Assembly: GCF_002368295.1 (NCBI RefSeq)
Contig: NZ_AP018248.1
Location: 1,274,477-1,338,476, forward strand
DNA from: Tolypothrix tenuis PCC 7101
GTDB lineage: Bacteria > Cyanobacteriota > Cyanobacteriia > Cyanobacteriales > Nostocaceae
DNA length: 64,000 nt
Direction of reading: 5' to 3'
Below the pieces are notes generated by a model. It saw only the letters and a list, made by a program, of their open reading frames with translations, was not told the origin of the DNA and did not search any database. How positions within the stretch are numbered: position 1 is the first letter of the stretch; each line of letters opens with the position of its first letter. Shown in pieces: positions 16,605-25,191 of this stretch. The position numbers were made by a program, and so were the translations under genes.

Positions 16605-16638
16605 AAAAGTCAGGAGTAGATAAATACTCCTAACTTTT
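16605..16638. terminator. Bidirectional hairpin terminator between convergent genes
   Basis: AAAAGTCAGGAGTA and TACTCCTAACTTTT pair with one mismatch around a GATAAA loop, giving A/T-flanked stems on both strands. It lies six bases past the tldE stop. Confidence 0.65.
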
Positions 16639-16643
16639 AAACG

Positions 16644-17984
16644 CTAATCTCCAGTAATTGATAGTTCATTAACCCAGATGCGAGGACAAACGCCGCCTGG
16701 TGTTAACTCAGCTTCTTTTTCTACACAAACAATCGACTTCAGAACTTCTAAGAAATCACCCGCAACCGTTGCTGATTCAATACTCGTCTTCACACCTTTA
16801 TTGATTAACCAACCATCAAAAGGTAAAGAAAACGAGCCTTGTAAAGCTTTTACCCCTGCATGGAGAGCTTGCAAATCATCAATTAAAACTACATTTTCAG
16901 CAGTTTCTAAGCTTAATTCTTGCTCAGGCTCGGCGGCTCTAAATACATGAAAAAAGTTAGGACTAACGCTAACCTTTGCACCAATACTCGCATTTCCTGT
17001 AGGTTGGGCATTCATTCTTTTCGCAGTTCCAGCACTGTGCAGAAAGCTGGTTAATACGCCTTTTTCAATTAGAGAAATGCGGCGAGTCGGTGTTCCTTCA
17101 CCATCAAAACTTTCTGCACCAATGTTAGCAGGATGTAGTGCATCATCTGCCACTGAAAGCATAGGCGAAGCGATTTGCTTACCTAAATCATCAGGAGTAG
17201 ATAAGCTTTGATTGTCCAAAATATTTTGAGCGTTGTACAAGTTAGAAAACGCGCCCAATAAACTTAAAAAAGCTTCAGGTGAGAAAACAACCAGATATTT
17301 ACCAGTCTTAATTTTTTCATAGTTTAAGTGGCTGATAGTTTTCTCGGCTGTTTCTTGAATGCAACCATTAATATCGAGATTTTCAACACCACGGTTGATT
17401 CTAAAAGCGCCAGCACTGCGTGGTTTTTTCCCTTCTTCTTCAGTTTTGCTGTAAAGATAAACCGATGCTATGGAATGGGATTCAATTCTGGCTGCACCTT
17501 CACTATTGAGATAAAAACGGTCAATATCTCTCTGCGCCAAGCCATTATAAGGTACGCCTTTAATTGCTGGGTGCGCTGAAAGTAATTCTTTTTCAGCTAC
17601 TACTAATTTTTCTATCAGTTCAGAAACAGGTGCTTGTGTGGCTTTATCGTGGGGTGTATTGTCGATAGGAACTGTAGCCTCTGGGCTAAAATCAGGCACA
17701 TTTTCCTTGACACCAAAGAAACTAGCTTCGTAAGCAGTTTTCAAAGCTAATTCTAATCCTTTGGGGTCTACATCTGTAGTACTGGTAACACCCATTGTAT
17801 TGTCTTCATTCCAAACACGAACTGTAACACCAGAACGGTTAGAAGCTTTAACTTGTTTTGGCTCACCTTGGTCTACTTGCACGCTAGTTTCGTCTACAGT
17901 AGAGCCATAAATGTCGAATTTTTTAATGCCAAGCTTTTCTGCATTTTCCTTGGCGTAATTTGCAATTTCGTTGATAGTTGCCAT
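16644..17984 (-). CDS. tldE: TldE/PmbA-type subunit of the TldD/TldE metalloprotease
   Basis: The protein has 446 residues from the ATG at 17984; a TTG six bases upstream is ignored. It matches the PmbA/TldD family over its length but lacks the HExxxH zinc motif, as expected for the TldE partner. In characterised systems TldD and TldE form a heterodimer that trims unfolded peptides and matures some ribosomal peptides. The tldD gene lies upstream on the same strand with a 328-base gap that contains a repeat, so they may or may not share a transcript. Conserved family segments include GVTVRVWNED and the C-terminal PFDGWLINKG. Confidence 0.88.
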   Translation of the reverse strand: MATINEIANYAKENAEKLGIKKFDIYGSTVDETSVQVDQGEPKQVKASNRSGVTVRVWNEDNTMGVTSTTDVDPKGLELALKTAYEASFFGVKENVPDFSPEATVPIDNTPHDKATQAPVSELIEKLVVAEKELLSAHPAIKGVPYNGLAQRDIDRFYLNSEGAARIESHSIASVYLYSKTEEEGKKPRSAGAFRINRGVENLDINGCIQETAEKTISHLNYEKIKTGKYLVVFSPEAFLSLLGAFSNLYNAQNILDNQSLSTPDDLGKQIASPMLSVADDALHPANIGAESFDGEGTPTRRISLIEKGVLTSFLHSAGTAKRMNAQPTGNASIGAKVSVSPNFFHVFRAAEPEQELSLETAENVVLIDDLQALHAGVKALQGSFSLPFDGWLINKGVKTSIESATVAGDFLEVLKSIVCVEKEAELTPGGVCPRIWVNELSITGD

Positions 17985-18312
17985 AGTCAATAGTCAAGTC
18001 AATTTGAATTTTTGATTTTTAACCGCAGATGGACGCAGATAAGCTAATCGACATTTATTTTGCATAATCATGGCGGGCAAGATGCCCACCCCACAAGAGT
18101 TGGATGAAATTTAATATGCAAATTAGATGTGTTTTAGCTTAGATATTGATTGATGTCCCGCTACAAGACTCACTTTATAAAACGCTTTATTATTTCGTAC
18201 CCAATTATTTTTAGATACTCTGCGTAACTTTGCGTTTCCTTTGTGTTACTCTGCGCTTAAGAACTCTCAAAGAATCTATAAACGTTAATCTTGTAGCGAG
18301 CAGAAATAGCTA
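17985..18312. other. Gap between tldD and tldE containing repeat family C (empty site)
   Basis: Positions 18071-18142 hold GGCGGGCAAGATGCCCACC...AGATGTGTTTTAGCTTA. The same repeat at 50610-51029 contains two inserted elements, so this copy shows the unoccupied site (18076-18086). No gene is present in this gap. Confidence 0.7.
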
Positions 18313-19785
18313 TTAACGTCCACCTACAGTAATAGAATCAACCTTAATATGAGGTTGTCCTACTGTGGTGTAAATGCTACCGCTAACGGAACCACAGAAA
18401 CCAGGTGCTAGTTCTAAATCTTGAGAACACATGGAAATTTTATTCATAATTTCCGTTGCTTCACCAATTAGAATTGCGCCTTTTAATGGTTTGGTGATTT
18501 TGCCATTTTCAATCAAATAAGCTTCATCAACACCAAAGTTAAATTGACCAGTAGCACCTACGCTACCACCACCCATTTTCTTGCAGTAAATGCCTTTATC
18601 AATGGAACTAAATAAATCATCAATACTATATTCACCAGTAGCGATGTAAGTATTTCTCATCCGACTGGCGGCAGCAAAGGTATAATTTTGACGGCGACCG
18701 CTTCCGGTTCTGGGGTGTCCAGTCCGCCAAGAACCTGTTCTGTCTGCTAAGAAATTCTTCAGAACGCCTTTTTCTATTAATAATGTTCTTTGAGCGGGCA
18801 TACCTTCGTCATCCATGTCTATTGTGCCGAAGGCATTGTCAGCTCGCCCTTCATCCCAAGCTGTGAGGCTTTCGTGGGCAATTTTCTCACCTTTTTTGTC
18901 AGCAAAGGGAGAAGTATTACGTTCTATTTGAGTAGTTTCTAATAAGTGTCCGCAAGCTTCGTGGAAGATTACCCCGCCAAAGTGATTAGCCATAATAATG
19001 GGGTATGTGCCAGATTCTACATAATCTGCATACAGCATTTTCCCAGCAGATTCGGATATTTGCTCGGCTGCTTGTTGGTAATCCCAAGTTCTCAGGAAGT
19101 TAGCATCACTGGTATTACCAGCACGTTCGCCAATGGAGGCGCGGTTAGCTCCATCTGCACACAATAGGTTAAATCCTACAGATTGAGTGAGGCGGATATC
19201 ACGGGCAAAAGTACCGTCACTGGCTGCAACTAATACTTCTTGCCAATCGCGGAAGTAAGTAGCGCGGCGGGATTGTACGTGGCTAGCTTTGCGCTGCAAT
19301 TGGGCTGTACCATCAAGTAGAATTTCTCCCATTTCTCGGATAGAACTACACAGGGGTAACCAGCCATCTTTTCCTCTTTTTGTGGCGTAGTCTCGGAGTA
19401 ATTCTAGATTGATTTCTGGGATAAAAGCGTTAGGTGCAGGTAATTGTAATCCCAGGATAGAAAGACCTTTTTCTAAGGCTGCTTTCAAACCGGAAAATGT
19501 CAGATTATTGGTGCTGACGTAGCAATCAGCTTTACCGCGAAAGACTCTAACTCCCGCACCTGTGGCGAGGCTAGGTGAAATACTGGTGATTGCGTCATCT
19601 TCTGCAAGGCAACTAATATAGTTGCGACGCTCTAGAAAAAATTCCACAAAATCTGCACCAGCAGCCCTTCCTAATCCTAAAAGGGTAGCTAGAGGAGCTT
19701 CCCAAGTGTCATCGAATCGTTCCGATGTGGAGGAATACTGTAAATTGGGCAGTTGGTTCGAGAGAAGTAGCGTACTTGTAAGCAT
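18313..19785 (-). CDS. tldD: TldD-type zinc metalloprotease subunit
   Basis: This 490-residue protein has the catalytic zinc motif HEACGH (275-280, in GVIFHEACGHLLE) and the third-ligand region PGFCGSVSG near the C-terminus. TldD is the catalytic half of the TldD/TldE protease. Both subunits in this window are full length. The first 25 residues (MLTSTLLLSNQL...) are weakly conserved in the family, and a shorter start further in is possible. Confidence 0.9.
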   Translation of the reverse strand: MLTSTLLLSNQLPNLQYSSTSERFDDTWEAPLATLLGLGRAAGADFVEFFLERRNYISCLAEDDAITSISPSLATGAGVRVFRGKADCYVSTNNLTFSGLKAALEKGLSILGLQLPAPNAFIPEINLELLRDYATKRGKDGWLPLCSSIREMGEILLDGTAQLQRKASHVQSRRATYFRDWQEVLVAASDGTFARDIRLTQSVGFNLLCADGANRASIGERAGNTSDANFLRTWDYQQAAEQISESAGKMLYADYVESGTYPIIMANHFGGVIFHEACGHLLETTQIERNTSPFADKKGEKIAHESLTAWDEGRADNAFGTIDMDDEGMPAQRTLLIEKGVLKNFLADRTGSWRTGHPRTGSGRRQNYTFAAASRMRNTYIATGEYSIDDLFSSIDKGIYCKKMGGGSVGATGQFNFGVDEAYLIENGKITKPLKGAILIGEATEIMNKISMCSQDLELAPGFCGSVSGSIYTTVGQPHIKVDSITVGGR

Positions 19786-20044
19786 TTATAGCCTCTTCTG
19801 CTGGCGTATTCAGAGATTTGACCGAAAGTTCCTGGTGTGTTCAGTCTAACAAATCAGTGAAAGACGCAGTCGGCAGTTAAGGTGTAGGGGTTTCCTCACC
19901 CCAAACACTCTACGATTTTGGATTTTGAATTACTGATGCTTAGGGGTTCTGTCAAGATAAATTCCCAGATTGAAGCGATCGCACCAGAAATTTTGCAGCG
20001 ATCTGAAGTATTGTAATTCCATAGTGCAGCCCTGGATTTTTACA

Positions 20045-20830
20045 ATGTGTCAACTGCTGGGAATGAATTGCAATACCCCAACAGATATCTGTTTTTCTTT
20101 TGAAGGTTTTTCTCTTCGGGGAGGAAGAACTGACGATCATTGCGATGGTTGGGGTATTGCTTTTTTTGAGGGTAAAGGATGTCGGATTTTTTTAGATGCT
20201 AAAGCCTCTGTTCATTCGCCAGTGGCAGATTTAGTCAGACGTTATCCGATTCATTCTACTCATGTAATTGCTCATATTCGCAAAGCTACACAAGGTGACA
20301 TTGCTTTGCAAAATTGTCACCCTTTCCAAAGAGAACTTTGGGGTAGATATTGGGTATTTGCTCATAACGGCAATTTACCAGATTTTAATCCGGCGAATAT
20401 GGGTTTTTATAAAGCTGTGGGTGATACCGATAGCGAAAAAGCATTCTGTATCATTTTAGAAACTTTGCGGCAAAGGTTTCCTGAAGGAAAGCCACCGTTA
20501 AAGGAACTGTATTCTACCCTCAGTAAAGTTACTGCGGAGATTGCAGCGCAGGGCGTGTTTAATTACTTACTGTCGGATGGGGAACACCTTTTTGCTTACT
20601 GTTCCACTAAACTGAGCTATATAGTGCGCCAAGCCCCATTTGCTGCGGCTCATTTAATCGATCAGGATATGACAGTGGATTTTCGCGAGTTGACTTCACC
20701 AAGCGATCGCGTCGCTATTATTGCCACTACCCCCCTGACTGACAATGAAGTTTGGACAATTTTGGAACCCGGACAACTCCTAGTTTTTCAGGATGGTTTA
20801 CCAATCATGTCAGTAGATCGGTGCAATTAA
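20045..20830 (+). CDS. Class II glutamine amidotransferase (YafJ-like)
   Basis: The ATG at 20045 is chosen because it places a cysteine at position 2 (MCQLLGMN), the N-terminal nucleophile required after removal of Met; the open frame extends 25 codons further upstream without support. The 261-residue protein shows the Ntn-hydrolase segments HCDGWG, HIRKATQG, HPFQRELWG and FAHNGNL that form the glutaminase site. It is a stand-alone glutaminase domain; the acceptor of the ammonia is unknown. A CATTTGT tandem repeat follows the stop (20841-20870). Confidence 0.87.
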   Translation: MCQLLGMNCNTPTDICFSFEGFSLRGGRTDDHCDGWGIAFFEGKGCRIFLDAKASVHSPVADLVRRYPIHSTHVIAHIRKATQGDIALQNCHPFQRELWGRYWVFAHNGNLPDFNPANMGFYKAVGDTDSEKAFCIILETLRQRFPEGKPPLKELYSTLSKVTAEIAAQGVFNYLLSDGEHLFAYCSTKLSYIVRQAPFAAAHLIDQDMTVDFRELTSPSDRVAIIATTPLTDNEVWTILEPGQLLVFQDGLPIMSVDRCN

Positions 20831-21008
20831 GGCTGTTATTGGTCATTTGTCATTTGTCATTTGTCATTGGTAAGGGTTTTAAGTCTATTTACGTTTTTGA
20901 GATTTGTTTCTACCGACTTACTTATTAATATGATACTGTCAGAATTCATCACCTCACTATGAGGATTTCAATCAATCAATTAATAATCAAAATATAAATT
21001 TTATATTT

Positions 21009-21947
21009 ATGTACCAACTTTACCCACCTATTGAACCATATAAACAAGGTTATTTACAAGTTTCAGAATTACATAAAATTCATTTTGAAGAGTCAGGAAA
21101 TCCCCAAGGAAAGCCCATAGTTTTACTACATGGCGGGCCGGGTGGTGGCTGTCCACCTTTCTATCGGCAATATTTCAATCCTGAAAAATGGCGATTGATC
21201 ATGTTTGATCAACGCGGTTGCGGTAAAAGTACACCTCATGCCGAACTGCGGGAAAATACGACTTGGGATTTAGTCAGTGATATTGAAAAACTGCGGGAAT
21301 ATTTAGGAATAGAAAAGTGGGCTGTCTTTGGTGGAAGTTGGGGAAGTACGCTGTCATTAGCATATAGTCAAACCCATCCTGAAAGGTGTAGCGGCTTAAT
21401 TTTACGCGGTATATTTATGCTGCGACAAAAAGAATTACGCTGGTTTTATCAAGAAGGTGCTAGCTATATTTTTCCTGATGCATGGGAAGAATATCTCAAA
21501 CCAATTCCCATTGATGAGAGAGATGATTTATTAACAGCTTATTATCAACGTTTAACTAGCCCAGATTCAAATATCAGATTAGAAGCAGCCCGTGCTTGGT
21601 CAATTTGGGAAGCTAGCACTAGTAGATTATTTCCCGATACAGCCTTGATGCGAAATTTTGGTCAAAATGATTTTGCTGAAGCCTTTGCGCGCATTGAATG
21701 CCATTATTTCATCAATAAAGGATTTTTAAATTCAGAAAATCAGTTACTGTTAAATGTTGATAAAATTCGGCATATTCCGGCTGTAATTGTTCAAGGTCGT
21801 TATGATGTAGTCTGTCCAATAGTATCAGCATGGGAATTACATCAAGCTTGGCCAGAAGCAGAATTTATTGTGGTTCAAGATGCGGGACATTCTATGAGCG
21901 AACCAGGAATACGTAGTGCGTTGATTGTAGCAACAAATAATTTGTGA
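21009..21947 (+). CDS. pip: Prolyl aminopeptidase (proline iminopeptidase)
   Basis: This 312-residue alpha/beta hydrolase removes N-terminal proline from peptides in the cytoplasm. It has the oxyanion loop HGGPGGG, the nucleophile elbow GGSWGS (Ser110), the catalytic Asp in GRYDVVCP and His in DAGHS. The family-specific DQRGCGKS is present. The length is normal. Its stop codon overlaps a GTG that could begin the methyltransferase frame, but that gene more likely starts at 22010. Confidence 0.93.
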   Translation: MYQLYPPIEPYKQGYLQVSELHKIHFEESGNPQGKPIVLLHGGPGGGCPPFYRQYFNPEKWRLIMFDQRGCGKSTPHAELRENTTWDLVSDIEKLREYLGIEKWAVFGGSWGSTLSLAYSQTHPERCSGLILRGIFMLRQKELRWFYQEGASYIFPDAWEEYLKPIPIDERDDLLTAYYQRLTSPDSNIRLEAARAWSIWEASTSRLFPDTALMRNFGQNDFAEAFARIECHYFINKGFLNSENQLLLNVDKIRHIPAVIVQGRYDVVCPIVSAWELHQAWPEAEFIVVQDAGHSMSEPGIRSALIVATNNL

Positions 21948-22009
21948 TATTGTTGGAATGGTCTGTAATAATACCCATAACTTCAGTCAAAATCAATATT
22001 AATCACCAA

Positions 22010-23179
22010 ATGCAAGGGACACAACTTTCTTTTTTTCCTAATGAGGAGGAACACAATCCTACCAAGAAGCAAAAAAAACCTAAGTTAGGACGTTATGAAC
22101 GTATCAAAAGAGAACTAGAAAAAAATGATTCTGACCCATATAAAGTATTTATTGATGTTGATAAGTTACCAATATCATCGTCTAAGTATACCTTTGTAGA
22201 TCTATTTTGTGGTGCTGGAGGAATTACACAAGGACTAGTACAAGCTGGATTCCAACCATTAGCAAGTGTAGAAGTTAGTCCTATTGCTTCTGCAACTCAT
22301 CAAAGAAATTTTCCCCAATCTCATCACTTTTGTGGAGATATTGAACAGTTTTATGCCCAAAATTGGCTTGAACAAATTGGGTCTCCAGAAGTGCATCTTG
22401 TTGTTGGGGGTCCGCCATGTCAGGGTTTTTCAGTAGCAGGAAAACGCGACCCTAAAGACCCTCGTAATAGGTTATTTTATGAATTTGTAAGGGTTGTATC
22501 AGAAATACGCCCTTGGTATGTAGTGATGGAAAATGTACCAGGGATTTTGACAATCCAAAAGGGAAATGTTAAGCAAGCAATTATTGAAGCTTTTGAGTCA
22601 ATTGGATATCCTAATATTTCTGTAGCAATTCTAGAATCTGCTGCTTATGGAGTTCCACAAATTCGACCAAGAGCTATATTTATAGCTAACAGATTTGGAA
22701 TGCAAAATCCCTACCCCAAGCCGCAATTATCACCCGAAGAATACAAACCTATTGAGTCAGCTATTGCAGATTTACCAGCATATACTCCCATCCCAGAAAT
22801 TAATCATGAGTGGACTAAGCATTCACCAGAGTATATGGAGCGTATTGCTCAAGTCCCACCTGGTGGTTCTTTATATGAAAAATTTGTTGATGCTTTTAAA
22901 CGTCAATATCCAGGGAAACCAAGTATGACTGTGAAAGAAAATCATGGTGGTACTCATATTCACCCTTATTTAAACCGTGTAATTTCAGCTCGGGAAATGG
23001 CAAGATTACAAACATTTCCTGACACATTTATTTTTGAGGGTACTATGAAAAAAGCTATGTGGCAAATTGGCAATGCTGTACCACCACGTTTAGCAGAGTG
23101 TATTGGCTATGCACTGATATCAAATCTAAACAATATCACACAAAAGACAAACACAAGAGTTAATATTAACAATCTTTAG
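22010..23179 (+). CDS. DNA (cytosine-5-)-methyltransferase of a type II restriction-modification system
   Basis: From the ATG at 22010 the enzyme has 389 residues; a GTG at 21944 gives 411. The C5-methyltransferase motifs are in order: I FVDLFCGAGG, IV GGPPCQGFS with the catalytic Cys137, VI VMENV, VIII RPRAIF and X GNAVPP. It would methylate a cytosine to protect host DNA. Its 3' end overlaps that of the convergent nuclease gene by 14 bases. The N-terminal 55 residues are charged and lysine-rich. The recognition site cannot be read from the sequence. Confidence 0.93.
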   Translation: MQGTQLSFFPNEEEHNPTKKQKKPKLGRYERIKRELEKNDSDPYKVFIDVDKLPISSSKYTFVDLFCGAGGITQGLVQAGFQPLASVEVSPIASATHQRNFPQSHHFCGDIEQFYAQNWLEQIGSPEVHLVVGGPPCQGFSVAGKRDPKDPRNRLFYEFVRVVSEIRPWYVVMENVPGILTIQKGNVKQAIIEAFESIGYPNISVAILESAAYGVPQIRPRAIFIANRFGMQNPYPKPQLSPEEYKPIESAIADLPAYTPIPEINHEWTKHSPEYMERIAQVPPGGSLYEKFVDAFKRQYPGKPSMTVKENHGGTHIHPYLNRVISAREMARLQTFPDTFIFEGTMKKAMWQIGNAVPPRLAECIGYALISNLNNITQKTNTRVNINNL

Positions 23180-23894
23180 CAGACCGAGCCAATTTTAGAT
23201 TAAGGGCATTACGCCAAGCTTCAAAATCATACCAGCCGCATCCGATACAGCCATCTTCAGCCTCAGCACCTCGCTTATGTATAGAAGGCCAATCTTCACC
23301 TGCTTGATACCAAAACCGAATACCAAAAGGCGTACCGCGTTTACCAGTATTGATACAGCGCTCACAACTTCTAGATTTTAGAAGATTGTGATTACCAGAT
23401 GTGTCTTTTTTAAGTAATTGAAACTTTTTCTGAATTTCTATATCACTCATAGAAATTAAGTGTGGAGGCTCATTATCTCCCCAACGTTCCATAGGAAATC
23501 TATGATCAATGACTAATTCATGAGCAGCTCGTTTTCGCTGTTCTATTACGTCTGTATATGAATAAACTTGGAGTATTCTTTGAACTAACGATTTTGGTAT
23601 GTTAGCAGCAGAATTGGCTGATTTTATCTCTCCTGTCCAGCGATCCCACTTTACTTTTCTGCCACAAACTTCACAATACTTACTCTCAGTTTCGATAACA
23701 AGACCAGCACGCTGTTTGTTTCCACGTTGTAATCCTTGAATTCCACCACCACCAGCATACTGATCTGATGCAACGGCTTTGCCTTCATGCTTACGACAAT
23801 GCCATTTGTGATCCGACAGCAGATCAAAGACTTTGAGTTGTATTGGAGCCGTTTTAAGTTGCGCTCGAATTTCTGCTATTAAGTTGTTACTCAC
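23166..23894 (-). CDS. HNH-type type II restriction endonuclease (predicted)
   Basis: The 242-residue protein has a zinc-finger-like pair CEVCG at about 73-77, an HNH core (ELVIDHRFP, SGNHNLL, then SCERC in the usual place of the second zinc pair) and a last Cys pair in GCIGCGWYD. It is encoded directly after the controller gene with a four-base ATGA overlap and converges with the methyltransferase. That arrangement is the main ground for calling it the cognate restriction enzyme. I do not recognise an exact named isoschizomer. The residues needed for an HNH active site appear intact. Confidence 0.8.
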   Translation of the reverse strand: MSNNLIAEIRAQLKTAPIQLKVFDLLSDHKWHCRKHEGKAVASDQYAGGGGIQGLQRGNKQRAGLVIETESKYCEVCGRKVKWDRWTGEIKSANSAANIPKSLVQRILQVYSYTDVIEQRKRAAHELVIDHRFPMERWGDNEPPHLISMSDIEIQKKFQLLKKDTSGNHNLLKSRSCERCINTGKRGTPFGIRFWYQAGEDWPSIHKRGAEAEDGCIGCGWYDFEAWRNALNLKLARSAKDC

Positions 23895-24139
23895 TTTCTT
23901 TTATCGGCTTCTATTTCCAGATTTTCCAGAAGAATGGAAACACTAATGCCTAAGCCGCTTGCAAGGCTTACAAGAGCAGTAAGAGAAGGATTTCTAACTC
24001 CGCGTTCCACACCAGATATGTATGTGCGGTCTAAGTTAGCACGTAGTCCTAATTCCTCTTGTGAAATTCCTTGTTCTGTTCTGTATTGCCTCACAAGATA
24101 ACCCAAAGCACAAAGAATCCTCTGTTTCGATTCATCCAT
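23891..24139 (-). CDS. Controller (C) protein, XRE-type regulator of the restriction-modification system
   Basis: This 82-residue helix-turn-helix protein (QYRTEQGISQEELGLRA, then RTYISGVERG and NPSLTAL) matches the size and pattern of C proteins. These bind C-box operators as dimers and delay nuclease expression until methylation is complete. Its stop overlaps the nuclease start, so C and R form one transcript. Two C-box-like palindromes lie 22-50 bases upstream of the start (24162-24187), which strongly supports the role. Confidence 0.9.
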   Translation of the reverse strand: MDESKQRILCALGYLVRQYRTEQGISQEELGLRANLDRTYISGVERGVRNPSLTALVSLASGLGISVSILLENLEIEADKRK

Positions 24140-24161
24140 GTGCCGATCTTGAATCTCTATG

Positions 24162-24187
24162 GACTATCAGTCTACGGACGATGTGTC
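24162..24187 (-). promoter_or_regulatory. Tandem C-boxes upstream of the controller gene
   Basis: GACTATCAGTC (24162-24172) is a GACT-N3-AGTC palindrome matching the C-box consensus half-sites. GACGATGTGTC (24177-24187) is a weaker second copy, with centres 15 bases apart. This two-operator layout is that of known controller-protein promoters, where one dimer activates and a second represses. The order here places the better box nearer the C gene start. Confidence 0.75.
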
Positions 24188-24255
24188 ACATTTGAAGGTA
24201 TTGTCTAGCAATTTAGAAATAATGAGAGAATACACAAATATTTAAATTTATAGAA

Positions 24256-25005
24256 ATGAAATTTCTCGGTATTGATTTAGGTTGGAAATCGCAACCCAGC
24301 GGATTGTGTTGTTTAGAATTAATTGATGGTAAATTACAAATTCTGGATTTAAACCGGAAAGAAGCGATCGCAGATATTCTCGCTTGGATTGATACTTTTG
24401 TTCTAGCAGAGGAACCAGCACTAATCGCCGTAGACGCACCTACTCTCATTCCCAACGCAGAGGGTAGTCGTCTACCAGATAAACTAACTCACAAGTATTT
24501 TGGTAAATATCATGCGGGATGCTACCCAGCCAATTTGGGTTTAGCTTTTGCAGAGCGTACTGTTAACTTTGGCTTAGAATTAGAATCTCGCGGTTTTGCA
24601 CACGCACCCAGCATTGAAGCGCAAAAGCCTGGTAGATATCAAATCGAAGTTTTTCCCCACCCGGCGATTGTTCATTTATTCAATTTAGAACGAATTCTGA
24701 AATACAAAAAAGGACGCTTGGGCGATCGCCGTTTAGAACTGCTCAAACTCTATAATTATATTGGGGAAATCTTGCCCACTTTAGAACCGCCGCTACATTC
24801 TCAAATTCTGAGTAGTTCGTTTTTACCAGAAATTCCCCACACAGGTGCCGCGCTGAAAGCTGTTGAAGATAAATTAGATAGCCTCATCTGCGCTTATGTG
24901 GCTGCACATTGGTGGTATTGGGGTGAACAACGTAACTTAGTGCTAGGCGATCGCACTACTGGTTACATTGTCATCCCCAAATCAGTTCTGAGTGCTGAGT
25001 GCTGA
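24256..25005 (+). CDS. DUF429 domain-containing protein
   Basis: The 249-residue protein opens with MKFLGIDLGW, has VAVDAPTLIPN-like segments and EVFPHPAIV, and fits the DUF429 family, which has an RNase H-like fold and no settled function. The last residues (SVLSAEC) and the stop are read from an AGTGCTGAGTGCTGAG repeat, so the natural C-terminus may have been replaced. It diverges from the controller gene across 116 bases. Tandem GAGTAAT units follow from 25000 to 25050. Confidence 0.78.
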   Translation: MKFLGIDLGWKSQPSGLCCLELIDGKLQILDLNRKEAIADILAWIDTFVLAEEPALIAVDAPTLIPNAEGSRLPDKLTHKYFGKYHAGCYPANLGLAFAERTVNFGLELESRGFAHAPSIEAQKPGRYQIEVFPHPAIVHLFNLERILKYKKGRLGDRRLELLKLYNYIGEILPTLEPPLHSQILSSSFLPEIPHTGAALKAVEDKLDSLICAYVAAHWWYWGEQRNLVLGDRTTGYIVIPKSVLSAEC

Positions 25006-25191
25006 GTAATGAGTAATGAGTAATGAGTAATGAGTAATGAGTAATGAGTGGTTAACTTGTCTACTGACTTGTTACTCAGGAATTGGTACTCGTGTCTTGA
25101 AGATACTCATTAGTGATGTACTTGGTAACTTGCAAGGACAATCATAAGCGATCTTTTAACTCGGCACTCAGCACTTTTAACTCAGCACTGT

